Below, in pieces: positions 13,900-27,929 of a stretch of DNA of 64,000 nucleotides. The notes beneath the pieces were generated by a model. That model had not been told where the DNA came from and searched no databases. It saw only the letters and a program-made list of their open reading frames with translations. The translations under genes and the position numbers were made by a program. Origin of the DNA: Scatophagus argus. Lineage: Eukaryota; Chordata; Actinopteri; Scatophagidae. The stretch spans positions 9,593,223-9,657,222 of the forward strand of contig NC_058515.1 in assembly GCF_020382885.2 (NCBI RefSeq), in the 5' to 3' direction. Position 1 is the stretch's first letter, and each line of letters begins with the position of its first letter.

Positions 13900-16800
13900 T
13901 CAGAACTTCTTGGGACCCCAGGCGGACGCTTGCTTCAGGGTCACACCTGTCCCGAATGTGGGAAAATCCTCAGCGCTGCTCATGTCAGGTGCCTGCAACA
14001 AACACATACAAGATGTTTGATCAAGGATCAAGGAACTTTTATTGTCATACCAGCTCACATTTACATGCTTATGGTACGAAGTTAGGACGCGCTAACACTA
14101 CTGTAATACAGCATTTCCTCAAACAAAAGCTGGGCGGACATCATTTTATTTGACCTTGGACCACCATCCCTAATAAATTCATACACGAGTGTAATGTAAA
14201 AACATATGTACACATGTCAGCATGTCTGACCTTGTTCCCTGCTGCATTCCAGGGGGCGTCCCGCACCACAAAGCCCTTAGCCGGACCTCCGCTGCTGTCA
14301 TCCACTCCTCCTGCTCCGCCTCCCCCTCCGTACCGAGATGGAGGCTTCATGTATGCCGCCAAGGTCTCAGTCTCTGTCACGCTGAGCATCTGAGAAGAGG
14401 TGGAGAAACGTTGATAGGTGGATTTGTTTTTGTTTTTTCTGCACATCATCTTCCTTTGAGTTATAGCTTACAGTGTGCAGTCCCCTGATGTGAACTTGGT
14501 GTGCACTCACATAAAACAATGAGCTAATTTACTGCTTTTTCTCCCTTGCTGTGAAGTTTCACCTGGGGAGATACTGAAACTCACATATTCCTCCTCCAGG
14601 TTGAGCAGGTGGTCGATGGCGTTGTCGACAGTCTCAGGAAGGCCCGTCACGGTCACTTTATCTGGCTCGTCGGAGCCTGGCTGGGGGAACCGGATGTCCA
14701 CCTGAACACGAGAAGAAGAGGTTAAAACAGAGTGGAAAATAACAGGTGAAAGATACAATAATACAAAACAGAAAAAGAAATGAAACTATGATCTGGTGTG
14801 TAAGCACACCCCGCAGCACAACACGCCCAAATAAACATCGAAACCTTGAACTCCTCCATCAGCTTGCGGATGGCTTTGCCACGGGCTCCGATGATGCGGG
14901 CGTGGGTCCTCGGGTCCAGATGGACATCTTGGCTCACCATCTCCTGCAACTCGGCCACCAGCTGCTGGATGGCCTGACGTGCCTCCTCCACGTTACGCTC
15001 GTACCCCGAGATCACGATCAGATCCTGGGGGACACAGGAAGGTTTACATGTAAGCAGCAAGTAAAGAAAGGAGGAAATTTAAATTGAAATTGGACAAAGG
15101 AGGAAAATGAGTATTAAGGGCTCAAGATAAAGCCAGTTATAAGCACACCTGCTGCTCGTCTCCTTTGTCGGGGAACTGGATACTGACGTCGTGGTCTTTC
15201 CTGATCTGAGAGATGACGGCACCCTTGCGGCCGATGATTTTGGGGTGAAACTTTGGGTCCACAGACATGGTTACCTTGAAGCTGCGCAGGACCTGGGAAG
15301 GAGATGAGAACACAAACACTTAATACATGGCCTTGCAAGAGGTTTTGTATGGAGAAGAACAAGATCAACAAGACAGGATGCTCTCAATTTTCAACTGTCA
15401 TGAAGTCCTTTAATATGTAGTAAAGCATGTGTGTGTCTGTGTGTGTGTGTGTGTGTACCCTGTCCTCCTGCTCAGCCTGCAGTTCTTTGACCCTCTCGAG
15501 CAGACCCAGCTTGGCTCGCTCCACGTTGGCTTGCAGGCCCGTCACCTTGATCACATCCAGCTGCTTCTCTGGCTGCGGCACCCAGATGTTCACCTGCCAA
15601 ACCGGACACAGAGAACACACAAATAACCAAACAAGAACAGCTTTTCTCACCACTGATGCAGGCCCTCTGACATGAAAAGCCTCTCGGCCAGAAGATGGTG
15701 CCAGAGAGTGTAAACTAACCTCGTACTCCTCCATCATCTTCCTGATCCCACTGCCCTTCTGGCCGATGATGTAGCGATGCAGCTCGTAAGACACTTCAAC
15801 GTCTTCCGTTATGGGCACCAACGCCTGAAGGAGAGAGCAGGATTGTTACTGAGAGAACATATGATGGAGAGGAACAAGAGAAACAGAACAGGATCTTGTC
15901 TGTAACTGAAGTAAAATGGTGCCTACCAGCAGGGCAGCCTTGGCTAGTTCACACTTCTCTGCACGCCCGGAAATGGTGATGATGTCACACTTGCGGGGGA
16001 TGAACTCCACCTCTGGACTGATCTCACCATTTTCCTGTGGTGGAGCCTCCTGGCCTGTAATTTCATCACAGATAGTGGATTAAAAAGCCAAACTGTGGCT
16101 CATCTGTCTCCAGTGTAAACATGCTGGGTACAATTCCAATCTCAAAGACAGAAACGTCCATTTTTTCTACTGGATTGAATGGATTCAATAGATTATTATT
16201 AGATTCTACTCTGAATTAATTCATTGTGACCTTCCATATTTTTAATAAATATGTCTGTTAAGTGACAGTGTTCTTGCGCTATCACAGCATTACAGTTACA
16301 GCTGCAGGTACACCTCTCCTGTACGTCATGTTTCTGACCTGCAGCGCTGTCGTCTCTCTCTGGGAACTTGATTTGGACTTCGTGCTCCTTGGTGATGTGC
16401 TGAATGCGGCAACCTTTAGGCCCCATGATGGCCCGGTGGTAGCGCTGAGGGATGGCCACCTCCACGCTCACCTGGGACTCCTGCTCGAGAGAGGAGACAG
16501 CTGGGTAACAACGGTACTGACGGAAAACACACCACGAGTTCAGCAGCACTACCTGTGTGTGTGTGTTTGTGATCCCGCCCCGACTTGTGTCTCTTACCAG
16601 GTCCTCGATGATCTCCTGGATGCGTTTTTTGGCGGCCTCCACGCAGTCCTTGGCTCCCTTCAGGGTGACCCGCTGACTGTTGACTCCTGTACGAGGGAAG
16701 CTAACAGCTACTCCGCCATACTCCTCTGCCAGCTCCCGCAGCACCTGGCCTCTCCGACACACAAAGTGGCGGTGGTGGCGAACGTCTACTACCATGCTGT

Positions 16801-19800
16801 CCTCCACCACGTCGTCCTGGAGAAAGGAGGACAACAGGAAAGTAGTACGCGGAGGGGTTTATTTAAGATTCTGATTTTGCAGTCAGATTAAAGAAAGTGT
16901 AGTCCTTACCAGGTTTTTAACCAGACTTTCCAGCTCCTTCTGGGCCTGACGAACGGCTTCCTCCTTCCCTACGATGGTGATCAGTTCCTGCTCAGTGTCA
17001 TCTGGCGATGGGAAGATGATGCGGGCCCCTGTCCTGTCCCGCACACGGCGAATATTGGCCCCGCCACGGCCGATCAGGAATTTATGATACTCTGGTTTGG
17101 CTTGGAGCTCAGCTGTGAAGTTGTTGACTTGCTGAAAAGGGAGGGAGGGAAGGAAGGAAGGAGGGAAATCGACATGTGGTCTCTCTTCTCCTTCCTCTCT
17201 ATTGTAGCTCACTTCACAGTCATTGAAAGTCAGCACTTCTGTTCATACACTCACTGTAACCATTATTCAAACTTTACTTTCTCCGCTCACACCCACCTTC
17301 TCCTCAGCCAGCTGCAGCAGCTGCTTCTTGGCCTTCTCCACCTCACCAACGGGCCCTCTGATGGTGACCTTGTCCGAGCCAGAGCCCTCTGAGGGAAAAT
17401 GGATGTGGACGCCGCCGCAGTCTTCCATGATGGAGCGCACGAGGCAGCCCTTGGAGCCGATCAGAGAGTTGTGCAGCTTGGCTGGGATGGTGACCTCCGT
17501 CTCCTTAATGTTGGCCTGGAGGGAACAAGAGAGAAAGGACAGCCAGGAAGATGTTAAGAATAAGAGAACAAATACCACAAAGGAAAGAAAGCCTGTAAGC
17601 TCTAACTACAACAGTCTGGTGTTTCTCACCAGTTCTCTCTGGATGGCGAGGATTCGATCTCTGGCTGCCTCACAGTTGCTCTTCTTGCCTGTGATGACGA
17701 TCATCTCGGAGTTGCTGTTCTCCGTCGGCAGGTCGATCTTAGTGTTGGTCTCCTCACGGATCTGGTGGCGTTAACAACATCTTGTTATCTTTAGCCTTCA
17801 ATGTAATGTGACATTTGTTCTGGTGACAGTATCTGAACAATATGGTTGAAATCTGTATTTAAATCTGTACAGATCTTAGCCTAAAATGAACTTGTCTCAC
17901 CTTCTTGATGTTGGCACCACCCTTACCAATGATGTTTTTGTGGAACTGCTTAAAGATGGGAACGGAGAGCGAGAAGCTATTCTCAATCTAGACAAGAAAG
18001 AAAGCTGCTGTGAAGTCAGGGTGTAGACAGCCAGAGACGGATCAAGAGACAGATAAAGATAGTGGTGGCACATACCAGATCAGCAATGATTTTCTGGAGG
18101 AACTTGGCACATTTCTCCACCTCATTCTTGGGGCCTCTCAGCTGGACGATGTCACTCTTCTGCGCCGGGTCAGGGAAATTGATAATGACCTGGAAGTAGA
18201 AGAGATAATACCCCGTCAAATTAGATTATGGCTGGACCAAAACAAATTTCCAAAGATGAACGGACGAGATAAAGTGCAGTAAGGGCCGAGGTGAACGTTC
18301 ACCTCAGGGAACTTGTCTCGAACTTCTTTGATCTTTTCTCCCTTCTGGCCAATGATTGTCCGATGGAACCTCTGCTCCACAATCAGGTCTTTGGTGCGCT
18401 CGTTTTCCTGGAAATAGGGGGGAAAAGATGTGATCAGGCCACTTTGGAGCTTTTCTTTTTTCATTTATGCTGACTATCTGACTGAATGAATTAGCCGACC
18501 TAAACTTTGAGCACATTCTCACCATTCTCTGGACCATCTCGATGAGTTCTCTGCGCGCCAGCTGGACTCCTTTAGGGTCTCCCTCGATCCTGACCAGGCC
18601 GCTTCGCTCAGAGTCCTGAGGGATTCGTACCGACACTTTGTACTGCTCCTTGATCCGATTGACTGTTGGAAGAAAAGCAGGGAGGGACGGATGGTGTGCA
18701 AGAACATTGAAAAGATGAGGAGGAGGTTGAATTTTCAGTTTTATGTCTGGATTTTTCATTCAAATCCTTTGAGGATCAAAACACTAAACTCCGCAGAGCT
18801 TGAAAGCCCTTTAAGACTTTAATATTGCTAATTTAAATGTCTTCAGGTTTCAGCACATGCCAGATCGCCTGTCAGGAAAAAAAAAACTTCATCACGCAGT
18901 GTTTAAAAGTTTTTTTTTGGAATCCAGAATTTGATACAGGATCTCACAACCAATAACACGCACAAGATGTCAGCGGATCATTTTCTCCAAAGCACTTTAT
19001 CCTATCATTAAATGTAAGAATGGCTGGCGCACTCACTGTTGGCGCCGTTCTTTCCGATGAGGTGTCTGTGGAAACGCTGGTCTATGATGACTTCAGTGTA
19101 GTCCATCCTCACCAGCTGCACACAGAGGGAGATTTAACATTTGTGACTGAATTTTACACCTGAGCTGCAGCACTGAACTCAATCAAATCTACGGGCACTT
19201 TGTCTCCTTTTCCGTGTCAAAGTGTATTTATATTTCTACTGTTTCATGAGCCTTTAAAGACATACATCTTACAACTACATTTTTTTTACTGATTCTGTTA
19301 GTAATGAGCACCAATCCTCTTGCTGTGATAAATATCCCACGTAGGGCTGATGGTCATCATCCATTAATCTGCCAGTTATTTTCTTGATTAATGGCTTAAT
19401 GTTCTGACCTACAAAATGTCAGAATATGGTGAAAAATATGAAAAGCACTAATTCTTCACGTTGCAACGCCTGGAGAAATATGGTGTCTTTAGCATCTTTG
19501 CTTCAAAAATGACTTTAAATAATGAACAGATTGTCAACGGGTGTCTGAGTACTCACGAGGTCCTTGATGATCTCTTGTATCTGGGCCTGAGCCTGTTCCA
19601 CCTCCTCTGTTGGACCCTCCAGACTGATGCGCTCCTCACCATCTGTAAACTCTATATGAACCTACACACACAGACACACACACACACAGCTTAAGTACGA
19701 CACAGCTACAGTCTACATTACAAGAATCCTGTGTCATGCTTCAATTTTGCCTCCTTCATCACCTCCTACACCCTGATCACTGTTCTCTGTTTTATGAAGA

Positions 19801-22800
19801 AGAGCGAGTGTCTTATCTGTGGTTTCAAACTCCGAACACCTCTATCCTCTTACTCGTGGTAGCTGCTGTGTGATCCGCCCGATGTTCTGTCCTTTCTTGC
19901 CAATGATGAAGCGATGCAGCCAGGCTGGAGCGGTCACCTCCATCACCATCACGCTCTTCGCCTGCGCAGAGACAAAAGGCCTACGAGTTAAAATCCAGTT
20001 TACCTTCACAACCTCGCTGAAACCTCCATGTCTCGAAATGAGCAATCACCAATAAATTATTCCAGATCGATTCATCTGCAATAAATAATCGGCTAACAAT
20101 TAGTGTCATCACTGATTAGTCTGATGATCATTTTCTCAGTTAATGGCTTAATCTTTTGGTACTTAAAATGTTTAAAATAGTGAGAAACTTATTTCCAAAG
20201 GTCAAGGCAACATCCTCAAATGTCTTGTTTTGCCCACAGCCCAAAGACATTCAGTTTACTGTCATAGAGGACTTAAAAAAACAGAAACAATTACTCATGG
20301 GAAGCGGAAATCAGAGAATTTGGACATGTTTTCTGGGAAAAAAAGATTAACTGATTATCAAAGTAGTTGATATCTAATAAATTAATCTACTAATCTAGCA
20401 CTAACAGACATGTTTGTTTGTTTACGACCTCAGCAGGCAGCTAATAAACCCACGATGCACCACCTGCTCAGACACAGTTCATCATGCACTCTCCATCCCC
20501 CCTCTTCCCCCTCACCTTTGCGTACACCTGCGTGAGCGCCGGTCCCAGCTTGTCAGGTTCTCCCCGAAGGATGATGGTCTCTGAGCCGGAGTCCAGAGGG
20601 GGCATCTCCACAGAAACGCCCGTGGCCTCCAGGATCTCCTGCAGGGTGTTGCCCTTCGGACCTATGATGTACTTGTGCTGAGACTTCTTCACCTCCACGG
20701 AGATGGTGGTGGTCTTCCTCTTCTGCAGGGTGGACGGAGAGAAGGTTAGTGTGGTGAGAGATGGACGGGAACACAACAGGTCACAGAAAGAGGAATGAAC
20801 GACAGGAAACAGAAATAAAAGTCGGCACGGGTAAGTGAAAAGGGAGGACTGAGCAACAGTGAGGCAAAAGGAGAAAAACTGTTTTGGCCTCTCATACTTA
20901 CGAACTAAATTACATTAGCATTCTCATCCTGTTGTTCTCTAGCGAAATCCAATTTTCTCTCCACATTATCCCCAGCATGCCTATCAACTGCTCTCATCTG
21001 GTAGCACACATACAAATACACACACACACTTCCTCTCCGCGTTTCATCCATCTGCCTTTCAGTAAAACTTCTGTAGATGCACATTTAAGTGTGGTAGAAA
21101 ATCAGACAAAACAAACAGAACAGAGTGAGACTGTGCTGAAGGGCCACAAAGTTCACATCTCCAATCGTGTTTGTCTCACGGTGAAGTCAAACCCCAACCT
21201 TCTAGCAGAAAATCTTTCTGAGTAACAAGTACAAAAAGCAGGAAAGAAGCATGAACTACTGAACAATGCACACAATTTCTGAGTGAACCAAGACCAGGAG
21301 CAGGTAAGAGCGGAACCAATCCAGTTTAAGTCACTCCTGGCTGTGATCCAGTTTGTTTTGCTTTTGGGTTTCTTGTTATGTTGACTTCTTTTTTGTGGAT
21401 TCTTTTTATTCTTTTGCTTTTTCTTTTTAATTTATAATCCGTTATAATGTTGATGAAAAAGTCAAAAACTGAAAAATTATCATAGAAAGACAATATTTCT
21501 AGCTCTTCACTGAAACAAATATGCAGGATAAAAAAAACAGAAGGAAAAAGGAGCAAAAAATAATTTGAGAAAATGCAAAATAACAGCAAATGGACTGAGT
21601 ATAATGAGCACACAGAGAAAACATAAAGGTCATTAAGTATGTCGTCAGGGTAAAGTTTAAAGGTACGTTAGCTAGTCGAACAAACGCACCTTGTCGTCGT
21701 AGATGGCTCGGATGCGGCTGAGCGCCAGGGCGACGGCCTCCTTCTCCCCAGTGATGACGATTTCATCCTTGGGCAGGCTGGGAGGAGGGATGCTGATGCG
21801 AGCGCCCGTCTCCTGACTCAGCTCCTGCACCAGTCGGTTGTGGGCGCCGGCGATGAAGGGGTGGAAGGCCTTCTCAAGGGAGAGACGCTCCACTGCCCGC
21901 TTGTCCTGGTGGGTGGGTGGGTGAGCGTGAGGAGGAGTCGGTCAAACAGCAAAATATAACAACTAGAGGTTTGTTGAGATGTCTTGCTATTATTACAGAG
22001 CCAATAAAATACAGGGTCAAAAAGGTTGACTAGCATCTCTAATTATGAATGTTAAAAGGTCACAAATTGAGCCCTGGTGCAGACCTGTTCAGCAGAGATC
22101 AGCAGTATTTCGTGGCGAGCCTTCTCAATGCCCTCCTTGGTGCCAGTGATGCGGATGTTGGCGCTCGGGTCGTCAGGACGTGGAATAGCTATCTTGGTGG
22201 CGGTCTTTAGCTCGAGCTCCTGCAGCTTCTCGCCGTTCTTACCAATGACGAAACGATGGTGCTCCTTGGGGATGGCGACTGTAGCTGAGGCCTGGGGCAG
22301 CGGGAGAAGGTTTGAGGGAGAAAATGAGGTACACCTGCACAGTTGCGCAGTCGAACATATCAACAGTCTAGATGCTACAGCTTCTGTTTCCACATTTGTA
22401 TGGCATATATTTTACCAAGGAGAATAACTGGATAAACCTTAACAGCTACAATGAAACATTTGACTTTTCAGGTGGCAAACAAAAACAAAAGCATTCGACC
22501 TTGCAAAGAGGACAGTGTTTTTGTGCACCGTTGCTTCAATAACTGCAGCTCAGCTAAACAGGTGGACCTCAGAGCACCAAGTGAAGTGAAAATCAGCATG
22601 TTTGCTGCTGAAGCTCAGAAAGTCACCCACAGGGAGCTGACGGTCATTTTTCAGCCCATCCTTTTGTCCTAAGCCGCCCTGCCTGCAGAGCTGGTGTTTT
22701 TCAAGCTGCCACTAGGACCAACTACTCCTGCACAACTTTGGACTGAGTTATCGTGGACAGAGAGCCAATGTAATTTAAGTCTGTGAGGATCGGAAAAAAG

Positions 22801-23673
22801 CAGCCTTACTGAGGTTCCAGCACAACAGTTTCAAAAGTTAACAAACAAAAAGCACAAACAACTACAGTGAATTATACCTGTGTCTGCAGACGAGCTACAA
22901 TTTCCTTACGAGCCTTCATGACGGAGTCCAGTTTGCCGGTGACCATGATGGACAGGCCCTGGTCTTTGGCCAGAGACAGCTCGATGTGGGCCCCTGTCCG
23001 CTGCATGATGTCCAAGCACACTTTGGCCTCCTCGCCCTCCCCGAATTGGCTGTTGTCCTTGTAGCGACGCTCCTCCAGGGGCACATGGAACACCTACAAA
23101 CAGGACAGGAGGAGGAGGAGGTTCAAATTTCTACCAACGTGTCATCTGCTTACTTTACCAAAACAAGTGCATCTTACTGACAAGTTGTACTGGAGCTAAC
23201 ATTATTACAGTCAGAAAAACATCTAGAGAGCTGAAGAGTATTCTTGTACCTTTTTAAAGTTTTGATGCATTTAGCTTTTTTTTTTTTAGCACTTTCAATG
23301 TTTTCCTTTCTCCTAAGTGTTCATTCACTCATAACATTTATATGTGTACTCACCTGGGTGATGACAGAGGCTTTGATGGGCCTGATCTTGCTCCCCCATG
23401 CCGAGGTCGGCTCCCCAGCCTTTTCCCCCGGTGTCCCCTTCTCCGGCAGCGGAGGGAAGGCCTCCAGGTAGGTAGGGATGTAGGCCTCATCTTCCGGGAC
23501 ACAGCCTGGCCAGGAGAGACAAACATAAATATGGTGAGGATGAGGGTAAAGATGGAAGAAGAAAACAGAATATATTAAGCATACTGGCAGATGTTACCTG
23601 CGATCTCCTGGTCCTTGAGGCCACTGCGATGCTCTGCAAAGCTCTCCGGGGTCAACACTGCCACTGAGCTCAT
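13900..23673 (-). CDS. hdlbp: Vigilin (HDL-binding protein), 15 KH domains, 26 coding exons
   Basis: Coding exons in plus coordinates: 13900-13992, 14231-14389, 14585-14701, 14845-15024, 15149-15292, 15459-15593, 15720-15824, 15927-16054, 16339-16480, 16598-16816, 16910-17131, 17297-17515, 17630-17761, 17901-17987, 18076-18189, 18303-18407, 18523-18662, 19037-19115, 19557-19661, 19854-19961, 20516-20722, 21690-21905, 22085-22291, 22878-23093, 23354-23505, 23598-23673. The sum is 3807 nt, or 1268 residues, equal to the known vertebrate vigilin length. The protein begins MSSVAVLTPESFAEH and ends in WGPKKF. I count 15 KH modules, each IIGxxG-like, several split by an intron after the GxxG helix. 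Loop motifs in order are: GEGE (degenerate), GKNG, GAHN (degenerate), GPKG, GKKG, GKNG, GQKG, GKGG, GSKG, GRGG, CRRG (degenerate), GPKG, GQKG, GRKG, GARG. Vigilin is a cytoplasmic and ER-associated RNA-binding protein. The start codon is the first ATG of the annotated exon and matches the family N-terminus. Confidence 0.95.
14016..14110. repeat. Probable dispersed-repeat 3' fragment in last hdlbp intron
   Basis: An AAGGAACTTTATTGTCAT motif followed by a short unique-looking stretch resembles the 3' tails of teleost non-LTR elements. This assignment is from pattern memory only. Confidence 0.3.
19340..19545. repeat. Degenerate MITE fragment (hAT-like family) in hdlbp intron
   Basis: It shares a body motif (GATTAATGGCTTAAT, then a TACAAAATGTCAGAA-type stretch) with the longer element at about 20050-20402. 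Both look like the abundant teleost non-autonomous DNA transposon whose ends carry repeated ATTAATC motifs. Confidence 0.5.
20050..20402. repeat. Degenerate MITE (hAT-like, TTAATC-rich ends) in hdlbp intron
   Basis: The body contains CTCAAATGTCTTGTTTTG, ATTCAGTTTACTGTCATAG and a TCAGAGAATTTGGAC-type block. It is flanked by TTAATC/GATTA-rich ends and a terminal AATCTAGCACTAAC. This matches the consensus style of a common percomorph MITE. No coding capacity is seen. Confidence 0.55.
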
Positions 23674-26470
23674 GGTTCAAGACTTATTCCGCTATTCCAC
23701 TAAGACAGAGTGGTGGGGAAGGATGGAGTGCAAACAAAAAAGATTAAATCAAACCCTTCAGTCTCTGGGAAGGAAATTAGTGCATGACATTTCATATTCA
23801 TAGACAACTAACCAGGAGAAAACACTATTAGAAATACAAAAGCCCATTTCAGTCTGTGTCTCTTATATTTGTTTTCTTTCCCTCCTTCGAGCGCACTGGT
23901 GTGTATTTTCTGGGATTGGCTTTCCACAAGCCCCACAAGGTCGAGGCTGCCTCTGTGGCAATGCTACACTGCACCAATACTGCACATTACACCTGAGATG
24001 CTCCAATTAACACTTTACAAGCCTCGGATAAACACAAGGTGCCACAAAGCCTCGGGGACGGGGTTATAACAAGCTGTACACTCAGAGCTGTTCTAGACTA
24101 AAAACAACTGCCGCTGAACTTTCTTGTGATGCAGAATCACAGGATCTTGTGGGAACAGTGGGTCTTCCATGAGCAGTTTTTAAAATGCCAAGTCCAAAGA
24201 CAAAAGACCCCGCATCCTTCTTCCAACTGTGCAAGTCTCGTGAAAAGAGAAACAGAGGAAATTGCAATGTGATGGCTGCTAACTGCTGGTGCAACAATAA
24301 AATAATACTCAATACAAATTGAAAAAGCAGACACGAGAAAATCGTAAAAATAGTTTTCTGCTTCCTTTTTATGATTTCTTATTTACTTATAACTTTAAAA
24401 GTCACGTTCCAAAACAGCTGTGTAAGATATTTTTTTTTAAAAAGCACACCATTTTTGCTTTAATATCTTTTATGTTTTTCTCACTCATGAAACAGGCAAA
24501 GTAAATCCATCCCCTCACTGTGTGATGCTTCTGGCTGAGCACAACAGAGACTTTGTGTTATTATCTAAAATCTGTAAAATGTTCCAGTGGGGTTTGTTCT
24601 CCTGAAATGTTTCTATGTGCTCCCAGTGTGTATGCAGATCAGAGCTGTCTTGTGAAAACTGCTCAAGCTGCTAAAGACTCTACATGTATCTCAAGAACTA
24701 AGAGGCAAATCTTGTAGGAAATTAGGAAGGATACAGCAACACCAAGTTAAAGCTGTGGAAGATCTGATCAAGCAGAGGTGACTTAGGCTAACTGTACTCT
24801 ACAAAGGGAGCCCAGGCTTACCTGCAAAAGGTCAATTGCCAGAGAGTCCGTCCAGTTAGCGGCTACCGTAGGCGCTTCAGTGTGAGTGTGTGTTTCAGCT
24901 CCTATGTGCACAGAAGAAGGGGGGAAAACAGAGAGAGTGAAAGTGAACACTGTAAATCAAACAGCTCTACAGCACAGAGGCTGGTTAAATACTGTCAACA
25001 CCCACACTGCGCTGCACCTTATACTGTCTGGATCTGATTCACTCTCCTCCTTTCTTGTCTCCTCCTCTCTTCTCCTCTCCTCCCTCTACCCCTTATAGTT
25101 TCACAAAGTCAACAGCCCAGGAAATTCAAGAGCGAATGGAATAAATAAAAAAGTGATGCCCCTCTCTTTTTGACCCTGGTGTCTCATGCTGGGTTCACAG
25201 AGGGAAAATAATGAACAGCAGCCGGTGGGTCAGACATAACAGTCACACAGTGGTGGGTGTAAATATTTAACCAGGTGAAAACATCATACAGCTTCAGTGG
25301 AGAAGGGACACAAGCTGAGAGCTGATATGGAAGATGATTTTAACAACCTTAAAGCTACTTCAGAAGAAACAAGGAGGATGTACGTTTACCGTTTGTGCAC
25401 TTCTATTTTAAGTTACTACTGACTTCCACTTAATTACATTTCAGATGCAAATGTTGTGCTTCTGACTCCATTTTTACATCCCCATAAACACTGGCTTGAC
25501 AGTAATAGTTACTTTACAGAAATAAGCATGCAAAACTATTATGAGCTTATAAAATTTGATGCATAGTTACAGAATAAGCCTCGATACTCAACAGCAAACA
25601 GCAAAACTTCATAGTTCAACCTAAACCACATATTACAGGAAGAAAAAATACCTGTACATTAATGCAGGAGTAACAATTAATGCAATTATAACTTTCAGCT
25701 GTATTATTTGTACAACGAGGCATTGCTACTTTGTTTCTACTTAGGAAATGTTCAGAATAACTCTTCCGTTTCGTGACTATACTGCCAAAGGTCTCCCATT
25801 TCATCGCCTGCTCATACAATGTTAGTTTGCTAACATTACACGGAAATGCAAAAAAAGCGAGAAAATTAAAACAAAGAGAAATTGAGAACACGTGGATCGC
25901 TACGTTATTTAACGCAAAATTGGCAGAGGTATTGGCTGTAGAGGCCGCTGTGTCAGATAAGTTAAATAAGAAATATGGACAGCGAAATTAATCCAACCTT
26001 GCACCGTGCTAGCTCTGACCCTGCTAAACGCATCTCTCTCCAGCCGAACGTCTACAACGCTAGCTTGAAGATGCACTGCATGGCCGGTCCTGCTATCGTG
26101 AAGGCTACGTTAACCTCTGCTACCGAACAAACGCGGAGTGTGTTAAACATTAGTTAGCCGGGTTCTCTAAGCTAGCACACATCGCCATGCTCCGACCTCA
26201 GCTGGGGATGATCAGGCGCAAGGACTTTCTGATAATCGGCTAAAAAACAAGCCAGGCGGATAGATAACCAGCTCCAGCTCGCTAGCTCCGGGGGCGCTAA
26301 CCTTGCTAACCCTGGCTGCTTCTCGTTATAGTTGAACCGGGTTTCTCCAAATCATCACTTCATTCGCCGTATCACTTTTAGACAGAAATCAAAAATGAAA
26401 TAAGCACAGAAATCCTACCTTTCAGAGAGAAAATATAGCAGAGGGTGTATGTTTGACAGGTGATGGTGTA
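23674..26470 (-). other. hdlbp: hdlbp 5' non-coding exons and introns
   Basis: About 2.8 kb lies upstream of the start codon on the minus strand. A good donor (GAAAG|GTAGGA) marks a first non-coding exon starting at 26419 and running upward. A second donor (TTTTGCAG|GTAAG) near 24831 could end an alternative 5' exon. I found no conserved coding sequence. The small open frames in this stretch are not called. Confidence 0.45.
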
Positions 26471-26560
26471 AACACAGATGTGATTGGTCTAGGAGCATTT
26501 CCTCTGTCGGCGGAGCGATACGTGCATGCACTGCGACTCATCGAGTGTAAACGAAATGCC
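26440..26560 (-). promoter_or_regulatory. hdlbp: Putative hdlbp promoter
   Basis: A minus-strand CCAAT box (ATTGG on plus at about 26482-26487) lies immediately upstream of the inferred first non-coding exon. No TATA box is seen, which fits a housekeeping promoter. The placement is inferred from the exon donor at 26419. Confidence 0.35.
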
Positions 26561-27349
26561 GCAGTATCTTTGCGCAACAGGAGCATCCAAGTTAAATAGT
26601 TCCGCGAGGTTTTAGTCTCATCCTTTTAACCCTGCTGCTATACCAAGCAGTTAAAGACAAAGAGTGATAAATGCGGTGCCGTGAATGTTCATCGTTAAGT
26701 GAAAGAATCTCTCAAGTTCTAAACCCCCACAACGTCTCACGTCTATCAAACTGACCGGGTCTACTTCTCATTCATAATAGCCAGTATGCTCTACAGGAGT
26801 CAGTACAACATGCTTTTCCTGAAGTTACAGCAGCTTAGATGTTATGAAAGCCCCATTTCACCTGGAAACTAAGCAACTAGATACGTTATGAATGACGATG
26901 AATAAAAATGTGGAGTTATTAAGTAAATAAGTAAAATAAAATTGCAAAATAATGATATAGTCGGTCAGAAATATGATTTAATTTAACGGGCATTTCGTGT
27001 CTGTTCCAGACTATGGCGCTAGGTGGAAGTAGTAAAACACAGAGGTGAGGAGGAGGGCGCACCTGCGTTCACCTGTCATGAGGAGGAAACTGTATCATGT
27101 GACATGCACATACAGGCACTGCTCACCATATCATCATATTATCTAAGTGCCTCGTTAACATGAGTGAACTCAAGAAAGCTGACGATTCAGATTGAACTGG
27201 TCGTAAAAAGTGCTACTTAACTGAGTTATGTAATGATTGGCTGTAACGTATCTCAAATTGAAACAGAAACTTGTTCACTGTTTATTATTGACGGCACCAG
27301 GCCTTAAGAAATAAGCAAATAAATCATAGGGTAAATTGCACACACACAC

Positions 27350-27409
<60 letters not shown>

Positions 27410-27900
27410 GAAATTGTCAGGAAATGCCGGAATTGTGGTATTTCGGCCATCAAAATAAGAGTTTCTTGAAAGTAAGCGTTGTCTGAACAGAAACATGTCA
27501 TAGTTTCACACAATTTAACTTTAATGTTATTTTTCCTAGGGGAAATTTGACCATCAGTTTTATATGGAGGAATCATCACTCAGCATTTAAGAATTTGTTG
27601 ATATGGTAGATAAAACAACTGCTTTCAATGTTCATGTCTTTAAGAGTTTTATAAAGGTACAATTTTAAAATAAATAAAGTTCTTCTTCTGTGCATTCTTG
27701 ACACCTTAGCCTACATTTTGTTTTACACGTGTTGTATTTTTATTGCTTTAGTTTGAAATCCCTTACCGGAAATACAAAACATTGCTGCATAACTTAGCGG
27801 TTTTTGGCCTCAGGGGGTTGTTGGCACTCCTACCTCCCGTCCTCCCCTTCTCATACGTGCTGCTGGTAACAAAGGAGACCACAACGGGGGGATGATGGGT
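26560..27900. other. Intergenic region between divergent hdlbp and arhgef15
   Basis: No exon is supported. The stretch is AT-rich and its notable feature is the compound CA/GA microsatellite near its centre. Both flanking genes are transcribed away from it. Confidence 0.5.
27338..27410. repeat. Compound (CA)n(GA)n microsatellite
   Basis: About 24 CA units with one CG interruption are followed directly by about 11 GA units. The serine/leucine/cysteine-valine open frames here are artefacts of the repeat. Confidence 0.95.
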
Positions 27901-27929
27901 GCTCAGACAACAAGCCTGTCAGAGAAACA

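Noticed and set aside
16262-16891. 209-codon plus-strand open frame
   Set aside because: It is antisense to vigilin KH exons and crosses their introns.
27275-27579. Cys/Val-rich open frames
   Set aside because: They are read through the CA/GA microsatellite and encode only repeat-derived residues.
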